Below are positions 16,383 through 23,115 of a stretch of 40,104 nucleotides of DNA, piece by piece. Every line of letters starts with the position of its first letter. Within the stretch, counting starts at the first letter, position 1. The stretch is from an uncultured Clostridia bacterium (lineage in GTDB: Bacteria > Bacillota > Clostridia > Oscillospirales > Acutalibacteraceae). The notes below the pieces were generated by a model, which worked only from the letters and a program-made list of their open reading frames with translations, was not told the DNA's origin and did not search any database. Position numbers and translations under genes: made by a program. The stretch covers positions 1 to 40,104 of the forward strand of contig CALWIW010000021.1 in the NCBI GenBank assembly GCA_944380855.1, read 5' to 3'.

Positions 16383-17555
16383 ATGAATGATTTTATTTTT
16401 CACAATCCGGATAAAGTTTATTTCGGAAAAAATCAGATAGAAAACCTGCCCAAAGAAATTTTAAGTATCGGAAACAAGGTATTGTTGGTGTACGGAGGCG
16501 GTTCCATAAAGAAAAACGGCCTGTACCAAAAAATTACAGGCTTGCTTAAAGACAGCGGTATACAGATTTTTGAGCTTTCGGGAGTAGAGCCTAATCCCCG
16601 TCATACAACTGCCAATAAGGGTGCTGAAATATGCAAAGCAGAAAAAATTGATGTGGTTTTAGCTGTAGGAGGCGGTTCAGTAATAGACTGCTCCAAAGGA
16701 ATTGCGGCAGCTGCAGTTGCAAAGTCGGGAGATGTTTGGGAGCTGGTTTCAAAGGGTGTATGGGTAACAGAGGCTTTGCCTGTTATTGCTGTCCTTACCA
16801 ATGCGGCTACAGGCTCTGAAATGGACGCTTGGGCGGTAATCTCAAATATGGAAACAAACGAAAAAATCGGACTTGGGGGAAGTGCGTTAATACCAAAAGC
16901 GGCTTTTGAAAATCCCGAGTACAGCTATTCTCTGTCTGCCTATCAGACTGCCTGCGGTGCTTTTGATATTTTCAACCATGTTTTGGATAATTATTATCTT
17001 GCAGGAGATAAAACCTTTGACTTGGTTTTGGAGTTTCAGGAAGCGGTTATGCGTGCCGTTGTAAAATGGACTCCGGTGGCTTTAAAGGAACCGGAAAATT
17101 ACGAGGCAAGGGCTAATTTGATGTGGGCGTCCTCAATGGCGTTAAATACTGTTTTAGACGGAGGTACTGTTCACGGCTGTGCCTGTCATATGATGGAGCA
17201 TGAGCTTTCCGCATATTACGATATTACCCACGGTCACGGCTTGGCTATAGTTACTCCAAGGTGGCTTGCATATATTCTAAATGAAAACACTGCACCTGCA
17301 ATTTATCGTTTGGGTGAAAAGGTTTTCGGCGTTGAAAAGGGTCTTGACAATATGGAGGGTGCAAGGCTTGCAATAGACGCCGTGTGGAATTTCTGTTTTA
17401 ATACATTGGGATTAAAGCCGAACCTGACGGATTTAGGCATAGGAAAAGAAAATTTTGAAAAAATGGCTCAGCACGCCTGCTTCGGCGGTGAAATTTCAGG
17501 ACCTAAAAATCTTACTCCGAAAGATGTAGAGGCTATATACAATATGTGTCTTTAA
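16383..17555 (+). CDS. Iron-containing alcohol dehydrogenase, NAD(P)H-dependent butanol dehydrogenase/YqhD type
   Basis: The 390-residue group III alcohol dehydrogenase has the NAD(P)-binding GGGSVIDCSKGIAAA near residue 97 and metal-ligand histidines in GTVHGCACHMMEHELSAYYDITHGHGLAI. Its N-terminus (MNDFIFHNPDKVYFGK) and length match the BDH branch, which reduces aldehydes to alcohols. It follows the CMD-cupin gene by 14 nt with a GGAG ribosome binding site, so it belongs to the MerR-controlled operon. The likely role is aldehyde reduction under carbonyl stress or fermentation; the substrate and cofactor preference are not resolved. Confidence 0.93.
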   Translation: MNDFIFHNPDKVYFGKNQIENLPKEILSIGNKVLLVYGGGSIKKNGLYQKITGLLKDSGIQIFELSGVEPNPRHTTANKGAEICKAEKIDVVLAVGGGSVIDCSKGIAAAAVAKSGDVWELVSKGVWVTEALPVIAVLTNAATGSEMDAWAVISNMETNEKIGLGGSALIPKAAFENPEYSYSLSAYQTACGAFDIFNHVLDNYYLAGDKTFDLVLEFQEAVMRAVVKWTPVALKEPENYEARANLMWASSMALNTVLDGGTVHGCACHMMEHELSAYYDITHGHGLAIVTPRWLAYILNENTAPAIYRLGEKVFGVEKGLDNMEGARLAIDAVWNFCFNTLGLKPNLTDLGIGKENFEKMAQHACFGGEISGPKNLTPKDVEAIYNMCL

Positions 17556-17573
17556 TAAACAAATATAAAAAAT

Positions 17574-17601
17574 ACCGCAGTGACCGCTGCGGTGTTTTTG
17601 T
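17574..17601 (+). terminator. Terminator of the MerR/CMD/ADH operon
   Basis: ACCGCAG (17574-17580) pairs perfectly with CTGCGGT (17587-17593), followed by G then T5. Confidence 0.9.
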
Positions 17602-17628
17602 TTGAAATAAGCCTTAGTCTTTTTACAC

Positions 17629-17657
17629 TTGACAACAGCAGGTGATGTATCTATAAT
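17629..17657 (+). promoter_or_regulatory. Consensus promoter of the zur-znuACB operon
   Basis: A perfect TTGACA (17629-17634), 17-bp spacer and perfect TATAAT (17652-17657). A promoter this strong directly abutting a Fur-family operator suggests tight repression when the metal is plentiful. Confidence 0.85.
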
Positions 17658-17676
17658 ATGAGAGTAATTCTCATAT
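17656..17676. promoter_or_regulatory. Fur/Zur-family operator
   Basis: Perfect 8-bp arms ATATGAGA and TCTCATAT flank 5 nt. Read as a 7-1-7 box it is TGAGAGT-A-ATTCTCA, the geometry used by Fur, Zur and PerR dimers, with one mismatch between half-sites. It overlaps the end of the -10 hexamer and the start site of the operon, so binding should block transcription. By context this is the Zur box. Confidence 0.75.
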
Positions 17677-17700
17677 TTGAAAACAGGAGGCTTTCTTAAA

Positions 17701-18159
17701 GTGGCGGAAGATAAAGAAAACAGAAAGGAATACAATACGGAGCAGAGAAAAATGCTCCTTGGTTTTTTAAAGGAAAATTGTGACCGTGAGTTTTCCGTGG
17801 ATACGCTTGCCCGTGAGCTTGGGGAAATAAGCGGAGGAAAAATCGGGAAAAGCACAGTTTACCGCCAGGTTAAGGAGCTGTGCCGCTGCGGACTGCTCAG
17901 GAGATTCAGAAAAGACGGCAAAAAGGTTGTGTATCAGTTTATGAAACACGGTGACGACTGCTGCAACCACTTTCATCTGAAGTGCACCGGCTGCGGCTGT
18001 CTTGTTCATCTTGAATGTTCGGACGCTGAAAATCTTGCAAAGCATATAAAAGAAAAACACAATTTTAATCTTGACCTGTCGAAAACGGTTCTTTACGGAC
18101 TGTGCAAAGAGTGTTTGAATAAGTCGGAAAATAAAACGGGAAAGGAAGAAGAAATATGA
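17701..18159 (+). CDS. zur: Fur-family metalloregulator, probably the zinc repressor Zur
   Basis: The 152-residue protein has a winged HTH (residues about 15-75) and a C-terminal metal domain. Histidines and cysteines occur in CCNHFHLKCTGCGCLVHLEC, and a second CxxC pair in LCKECL gives the structural Zn(Cys)4 site of the family. I place the start at GTG 17701 because AGGAGG lies 10 nt upstream; the frame continues up to a TTG at 17677, which would overlap the operator. Its stop overlaps the znuA start by 4 nt (ATGA). The linkage to a zinc uptake system is the basis for calling it Zur rather than Fur or PerR. Confidence 0.87.
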   Translation: MAEDKENRKEYNTEQRKMLLGFLKENCDREFSVDTLARELGEISGGKIGKSTVYRQVKELCRCGLLRRFRKDGKKVVYQFMKHGDDCCNHFHLKCTGCGCLVHLECSDAENLAKHIKEKHNFNLDLSKTVLYGLCKECLNKSENKTGKEEEI

Positions 18160-19109
18160 AAAAATCAAGAGTTTCAAAAATCATGTGTGCGGTTCTTGCG
18201 GCGGTTTTGGCTGTGTCGGTTTTTGGTGGCTGTGCAAATGTCAGAAAACAGGAAAACAATGACAACGGAAAGCTGAATGTTATAACCTCTAATTTTCCGC
18301 CCTATGATTTTTTAAGGGAAATAGGCGGAGATAAAATCAACCTTTCAATGCTTATTTCTCCCGGAGCTGAGAGCCATTCCTTTGAGCCTACTCCTCAGGA
18401 TATTGCAGACGTAAACAACTGCGACGTTTTTGTCTATGTGGGAGGAAAATCCGACCAATGGGTGGGAAGTCTTATAAATACAGGGGACAACAAGGATATG
18501 AGGGTTGTCACCATGATGGACTGTGTTGAGCTTTTGGATGAGCCTCACGAGGAGGGTCATGACCACGGGGACGGTGAGGAAGCAAAGGACGAGCACGTTT
18601 GGACAAATCCGAGAAACGCGGTTTTAATTGTTGAAAAGCTTACGGAAACTCTCGGCGATGCCGACCCGGAAAACGCAGATTATTATAAGGAAAATGCCGA
18701 TGCTTACATTGAAAAGCTTGAAGCTCTTGACAAAGAGTTTTCACAAACCATTGAAAATTCAAAGAGAAAAACTCTTGTTTTCGGCGACAGATTTCCTTTT
18801 AATTACCTTGTAACCGCCTACGGACTTGACTATATTTCCGCTTTTCCCGGCTGTTCCACCGATACCGAGGCTTCCTCTGCGGATATTGCGAAAATAATTG
18901 ACTATGTAAATGAAAATAAAATTCCCGTTGTTTTCTATCTTGAGCTTAGCAGCGGAAAAACTGCCGACACCATATGCGAGGCAACAGGGGCAAAAAAGCT
19001 TTTGCTCCATTCCTGCCACAATGTTTCAAAGGAGGACTTTGAAAACGGCGTTACCTACTTGCAACTTATGGAAAGCAACCTTGAAAATATTAAGGAGGCT
19101 TTGAACTGA
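18156..19109 (+). CDS. znuA: Zinc ABC transporter substrate-binding lipoprotein
   Basis: The 317-residue cluster A-I binding protein has a signal peptide ending in a lipobox (SVFGGC, lipidated Cys26). The metal-ligand His is in GAESHSFEPTP, and a flexible His/Asp/Glu-rich loop (EEGHDHGDGEEAKDEHVW) marks zinc-specific ZnuA/AdcA proteins. Further ligands are expected in the C-lobe around LLLHSCHNVSK. It captures Zn2+ outside the membrane and passes it to ZnuB. The gene overlaps zur by 4 nt and znuC by 1 nt (TGATG). Confidence 0.92.
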   Translation: MKKSRVSKIMCAVLAAVLAVSVFGGCANVRKQENNDNGKLNVITSNFPPYDFLREIGGDKINLSMLISPGAESHSFEPTPQDIADVNNCDVFVYVGGKSDQWVGSLINTGDNKDMRVVTMMDCVELLDEPHEEGHDHGDGEEAKDEHVWTNPRNAVLIVEKLTETLGDADPENADYYKENADAYIEKLEALDKEFSQTIENSKRKTLVFGDRFPFNYLVTAYGLDYISAFPGCSTDTEASSADIAKIIDYVNENKIPVVFYLELSSGKTADTICEATGAKKLLLHSCHNVSKEDFENGVTYLQLMESNLENIKEALN

Positions 19110-19822
19110 TGTCTCTGATTTCCTGTGAAAATCTCTGCCTTGCCTACGATGACAAAGAGGTAATTTCCAATCTTTCCTTTCAGGTGAACCGCGGTGATAT
19201 GCTCTGTATTGTGGGTGAAAACGGTTCCGGAAAAACCACTCTTATAAAAGGACTTTTGGGTCTTATTTCCCCTGTAAGGGGAAGCATTACAATGGGGGAC
19301 GGACTCAAACAAAAAGAGATAGGCTATATGCCCCAGCAAACCGTGGCACAAAAGGATTTTCCTGCCTCTGTTTTTGAGATTGTTATTTCCGGCTGTCTTG
19401 CCTCAAGGGGCATTAAGCCTTTTTACGGCAGAAAAGAAAAAAATCTTGCCATTGAAAATATTAAAAAGCTCGGCATAGAGGAGCTTAAAAACAGGTGCTA
19501 TCACGAGCTTTCCGGAGGACAGCAGCAGAGGGTGCTTCTTGCCCGTGCTTTGTGTGCCACAAAAACCATATTGCTTTTGGACGAGCCTGTTGCCGCTCTT
19601 GACCCGGTGGCTACAGACGAGCTTTACCATGTTATTGAGGATTTAAACAAAAAAGAAAACATAACCGTTATTATGGTTTCTCACGATATAAAATGTTCAA
19701 TAGGACATTCCACCCATGTGCTGCATCTTCAGGAGGAGGGAACTTTCTTCGGAACGGTTTCAGAGTATAAGCACAGCAGTCAGGCAAAAAGATTTTTAGG
19801 AGGTTGCTGTAATCATGATTGA
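19109..19822 (+). CDS. znuC: Zinc ABC transporter ATP-binding protein
   Basis: The 237-residue ATPase has a Walker A GENGSGKTT near residue 35, signature LSGGQQQRVLLARAL, Walker B ILLLDEPV and switch His in VSHDI. IGYMPQQ forms the Q-loop. The family length is typical, and ZnuC-specific assignment rests on operon position between znuA and znuB. It overlaps both neighbours by a few nucleotides, implying coupled translation. Confidence 0.92.
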   Translation: MSLISCENLCLAYDDKEVISNLSFQVNRGDMLCIVGENGSGKTTLIKGLLGLISPVRGSITMGDGLKQKEIGYMPQQTVAQKDFPASVFEIVISGCLASRGIKPFYGRKEKNLAIENIKKLGIEELKNRCYHELSGGQQQRVLLARALCATKTILLLDEPVAALDPVATDELYHVIEDLNKKENITVIMVSHDIKCSIGHSTHVLHLQEEGTFFGTVSEYKHSSQAKRFLGGCCNHD

Positions 19823-20651
19823 TATGATAGTAGAGATGATGTCCTATCCCTTTATGGTGAGAGCTGTAGTTGTCGGTGTTCTTGTGTCCCTTTGTGCGGC
19901 TTTGCTGGGTGTAAGCCTTGTGCTTAAAAGATATTCAATGATTGGGGACGGACTTTCCCATGTGGGCTTCGGTGCAATGGCTGTTGCCACTGCTTTTAAC
20001 TTTGCACCTCTTGCTTTTTCCATACCTGTGGTAATACTTGCCGCTTTTCTTTTGCTGAGAATAAGCGAAAGCAGTAAAATTAAAGGAGATTCAGCCATTG
20101 CCGTAATTTCAACCGGTGCTTTGGCGTTGGGAGTTATAACGGTTTCCCTTACAACGGGAATGAACACAGACGTTTCCAGCTATATGTTCGGAAGTATTCT
20201 TTCCATGACAGACGGAGATGTTGTTTTAAGCGTTGTTTTGTGTCTTTGCGTTCTTGTGCTTTTTATATTTTTCTATACGAAAATATTTGCCGTTACCTTT
20301 GACGAATCCTTTGCCAAAGCCACGGGAACAAAGACAGGCATTTACAATTCCCTGATAGCTTTGCTTACAGCGGTTACCGTTGTGCTGGGTATGAGAATGA
20401 TGGGAGCATTGCTTATTTCCGCACTTATAATTTTCCCTGCCCTTACTTCCATGAGCCTTTGTAAAACCTTTAAATCGGTGACAATCTGTTCCGTAATTCT
20501 GTCTTTGGTTTGTTTTCTTATAGGCGTTACCGCTTCTTACGGTTTGAATACTCCTACAGGTGCTACGGTTGTTGCGGCTAATATTATGGCTTTGGCAGTA
20601 TTTAAGCTGGTTTCATTGCTAAAAATCAGGCTTTTCCGCAATCGTATTTAA
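19815..20651 (+). CDS. znuB: Zinc ABC transporter permease
   Basis: The 278-residue permease belongs to the ABC-3 family (ZnuB/MntB type) with about eight helices. Family segments include MIGDGLSHVGFGAMAV near residue 38, which contains the coupling region, and SALIIFPALTSMSL. It overlaps znuC by 8 nt. It forms the membrane channel for Zn2+ uptake and is the last gene of the operon. Confidence 0.92.
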   Translation: MIDMIVEMMSYPFMVRAVVVGVLVSLCAALLGVSLVLKRYSMIGDGLSHVGFGAMAVATAFNFAPLAFSIPVVILAAFLLLRISESSKIKGDSAIAVISTGALALGVITVSLTTGMNTDVSSYMFGSILSMTDGDVVLSVVLCLCVLVLFIFFYTKIFAVTFDESFAKATGTKTGIYNSLIALLTAVTVVLGMRMMGALLISALIIFPALTSMSLCKTFKSVTICSVILSLVCFLIGVTASYGLNTPTGATVVAANIMALAVFKLVSLLKIRLFRNRI

Positions 20652-20688
20652 GGTTGAAAGTAATAAGAAAAACGGTTGCATAGCAAAT

Positions 20689-20775
20689 GCTGTGTAAAAA
20701 TTTTGGGATTCCAAAGGGACCACTGTCCCTTTGGCAGGAGGCTTGGAGGACAGCGTCCTCCAAGGTCTTAGAATC
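20689..20775 (+). repeat. Dispersed two-hairpin repeat, copy 2
   Basis: It is nearly identical to 119-205. Here both stems are perfect: CCAAAGGGAC (20711-20720) with GTCCCTTTGG (20725-20734) around CACT, and CTTGGAGGAC (20742-20751) with GTCCTCCAAG (20755-20764) around AGC. It sits in the 3' untranslated region of znuB, before the terminator, so it would be transcribed as part of that mRNA and could protect its 3' end. Confidence 0.82.
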
Positions 20776-20778
20776 TAT

Positions 20779-20823
20779 AAAAAAACACAAATCCGAGTAA
20801 AAACTCAGGTTTGTGTTTTTTCT
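20779..20823. terminator. Bidirectional terminator between znuB and the fumarase genes
   Basis: AAAACACAAATCCGAGT pairs with ACTCAGGTTTGTGTTTT (one G-U, one mismatch), giving A-rich and T-rich flanks that work in both directions. It serves the converging znuB (+) and fumarase (-) transcripts. Confidence 0.85.
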
Positions 20824-20846
20824 TTGCAATATTATTGTATTATTAC

Positions 20847-21401
20847 TTAATCCGATACCCTATATTTAGGCGGTTCAGACTCATAGAGATTATTGCCCTT
20901 GCTGTCAATAACCACAATGCAGGGAAAATCTTCTATTTCATAACGTCTTATGGCTTCCGTACCTAAATCCTCATAACAGAGCAGTTCTTCACTTTTAATA
21001 CTTTTGGCTATAAGAGCGGCGGCTCCTCCGATAGCGGCAAAATATACACAGTGATTTCTCACAACGGCGTCCACAACCTCTTTGTTTCTTGCTCCCTTGC
21101 CTATCATGCCTTTCATTCCTCTGTCAAGAAGAGCAGGTGTGTACTTGTCCATTCTGTAGCTTGATGTGGGGCCGGCAGGGCCTACCGCATAGGGAGGCTT
21201 TGCAGGTGCAGGACCTACATAGTAAATGATTTCTCCATTTATATTGACGGGCAGTTCCTTGCCTTCTTCCAAAAGCTCGAAAAGTCTTTTATGGGCGGCG
21301 TCACGTCCTGTTATAATTGAACCGCTTAACAGCACGCTGTCGCCGGCTTTCAGATTTTCTATATCCTCTTCCGTAATTGGAAGTGTAATTTTTTTTGCCA
21401 T
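20847..21401 (-). CDS. Class I (Fe-S) fumarate hydratase, beta subunit
   Basis: The 184-residue protein equals the C-terminal half of class I fumarase/tartrate dehydratase (Fe-S hydro-lyase beta). Typical motifs are GDSVLLSGSIITGRDAAHKR near residue 20, GPTSSYRMDKYTP near 80 and GMIGKG. With the alpha subunit encoded 12 nt upstream it forms the enzyme interconverting fumarate and malate in an oxygen-sensitive [4Fe-4S] reaction. L-tartrate dehydratase is the alternative substrate class; fumarate is more usual in Clostridia. The start follows AAGGAGGG. Confidence 0.9.
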   Translation of the reverse strand: MAKKITLPITEEDIENLKAGDSVLLSGSIITGRDAAHKRLFELLEEGKELPVNINGEIIYYVGPAPAKPPYAVGPAGPTSSYRMDKYTPALLDRGMKGMIGKGARNKEVVDAVVRNHCVYFAAIGGAAALIAKSIKSEELLCYEDLGTEAIRRYEIEDFPCIVVIDSKGNNLYESEPPKYRVSD

Positions 21402-21413
21402 CTCAAACCCTCC

Positions 21414-22265
21414 TTATATTTCGGCTTCCTTATGTCTTGCGGCGTGACAGCAGATGTTTACCGCAACAGGCATACCGGCAATGTGTGTGGGGTAGGTTTC
21501 TATGTTTACGCCCAAGGCGGTTGTATTTCCCCCAAGTCCTGCGGGGCCGAATCCCATTTTATTTATGTTTTCCAAAAGCTCTCTTTCCATTGCGGCATAA
21601 CGCGGGTCGGGATTTTCCGTGTCGATTGGTCTGAATGTGGCTTTTTTCGCAAGCTGTGCCGCTTTTTCAAAGGTTCCGCCAATGCCCACACCCACAACTA
21701 TGGGAGGACAGGGGTTAGGGCCTGCTTTTCTTACGGTTTCAAGGATAAAGTCTTTCACGCCCTCTGCTCCGTATGAGGGTGTAAGCATTTTTATTGCAGA
21801 CATATTTTCACTGCCGAAGCCTTTTCCGCCTACAAGAAACTTTATTTTATCGCCCTTTACAATCTCCGTATGTATAACCGCAGGGGTGTTATCTTTTGTG
21901 TTGATTCTGTCAAAAACAGGGTCGGAAACAACGCTTTTTCTCAGATAGCCTTCATCGTAAGCCTCACGGACGCCCTGTTCCACAGCTTCTTTAAAGCTTC
22001 CGTCCTCAATTACAACCTTGTCCCCGTATTCAACAAAAAGCACAGCCATTCCTGTGTCCTGGCATATAGGTATCTGCTCTGCGGCAGCAATTTCGTTGTT
22101 CTCCAAAAGCTGGCTCAAAACATCTCTGCCCACCGGAGATTTTTCTTTTTCTTTAAACTCTTTCAAAGCCTTTGTAATACTGTCGTCGATAAAGTAGTTG
22201 CAGTCCATGAAAAGCTGCTTAACTGTTTTTGTGACAGTATCCGCCTTGATTTTTCTAATTTCCAT
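21414..22265 (-). CDS. Class I (Fe-S) fumarate hydratase, alpha subunit
   Basis: The 283-residue alpha subunit supplies the [4Fe-4S] cluster ligands: Cys68 in IPICQDTGMAV, Cys186 in GPNPCPPIV, and a third in VNICCHAARH at 272/273. The TGMAVLFVEYGD and KGFGSENMSA segments are characteristic. It is encoded first in the two-gene operon, from ATG 22263-22265 with AGGTGAG upstream. In an anaerobe it fits a partial reductive TCA branch. Confidence 0.92.
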   Translation of the reverse strand: MEIRKIKADTVTKTVKQLFMDCNYFIDDSITKALKEFKEKEKSPVGRDVLSQLLENNEIAAAEQIPICQDTGMAVLFVEYGDKVVIEDGSFKEAVEQGVREAYDEGYLRKSVVSDPVFDRINTKDNTPAVIHTEIVKGDKIKFLVGGKGFGSENMSAIKMLTPSYGAEGVKDFILETVRKAGPNPCPPIVVGVGIGGTFEKAAQLAKKATFRPIDTENPDPRYAAMERELLENINKMGFGPAGLGGNTTALGVNIETYPTHIAGMPVAVNICCHAARHKEAEI

Positions 22266-22305
22266 ATTCTCACCTGATTGCTTTAGAAATTTTAAATCTT
22301 TTTAT

Positions 22306-22334
22306 ATTATAAATTATTGAGAAATGTATTTCAA
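22306..22334 (-). promoter_or_regulatory. Promoter of the fumarase operon
   Basis: On the minus strand TTGAAA (22329-22334), a 17-bp spacer and a perfect TATAAT (22306-22311) lie 41 nt before the alpha subunit start. Confidence 0.7.
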
Positions 22335-22357
22335 TATGAAAAAAATTATGTTATGAT
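22329..22357 (+). promoter_or_regulatory. Possible divergent promoter of the second two-component system
   Basis: TTTCAA (22329-22334), 17 bp, then TATGAT (22352-22357) on the plus strand. The -35 is weak (3 of 6) and coincides with the -35 of the opposing fumarase promoter, so the two promoters may compete or share an activator site. Confidence 0.4.
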
Positions 22358-22437
22358 ATTTTTGTGTAACAATACAAAACAGACATATATTTTTCACATT
22401 GGTAAATTAAGATAAACTTATCATAGGAGGGATATTT

Positions 22438-23115
22438 ATGAGTAAAATTTTGGTAGTAGACGACGAATTCAGAATAAGAGAACTTATTAAAAAATACGCT
22501 GTGTTTGAGGGTCATACGGTTGAAGAAGCCGTTGACGGAATACAGGCGATTTCCATATGCAATCAGCAGGATTTTGACCTTATTATAATGGACGTTATGA
22601 TGCCTGAGCTTGACGGTTTTTCCGCCTGCCGTGAAATAAGAAAGAAAAAATCAACACCGATTATTATGCTTTCCGCAAGAGGCGAGGAGTACGATAAAAT
22701 CCACGGCTTCGAGCTTGGCATAGACGACTATGTGGTAAAGCCTTTCTCACCAAGAGAGCTTATGCTCCGTGTAAACGCAGTTTTGAAGCGTACAGGCGGC
22801 GGTGAAAACGGCGAAAAGAGGGATATATTTGAATATAAAACCCTACACGTTGATTTCAGCGGAAGAATTGTCACCGTTGACGGAAAGCGTGCAGAAATGA
22901 CTCCAAAGGAATATGAGCTTTTCTTCTATATGGTTAAAAATAAGGGACTTGCCCTTACAAGAGAAAAGCTTATAAGCGAGGTTTGGGGATACGATTTCTT
23001 CGGCGATGACAGAACCCTTGACACCCACATAAAGCTTTTAAGAAAGAGCCTTGGTCCTTATGCAAGCTGTATTGTGACGCTTCGAGGGGTGGGATACAGA
23101 TTTGAAACAAATTAA
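22438..23115 (+). CDS. OmpR/PhoB-family response regulator
   Basis: This 225-residue regulator has a receiver domain (VVDDEFRIRELI, phospho-acceptor Asp52 in IIMDVMMPELDGF, Lys in VVKPFSPREL) and an OmpR winged helix (MTPKEYELFFYMVKN through LDTHIKLLRKSLG and LRGVGYRFE). It starts at an ATG preceded by AGGAGGG. The kinase gene starts inside its last codons, so the pair is translationally coupled. Confidence 0.93.
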   Translation: MSKILVVDDEFRIRELIKKYAVFEGHTVEEAVDGIQAISICNQQDFDLIIMDVMMPELDGFSACREIRKKKSTPIIMLSARGEEYDKIHGFELGIDDYVVKPFSPRELMLRVNAVLKRTGGGENGEKRDIFEYKTLHVDFSGRIVTVDGKRAEMTPKEYELFFYMVKNKGLALTREKLISEVWGYDFFGDDRTLDTHIKLLRKSLGPYASCIVTLRGVGYRFETN

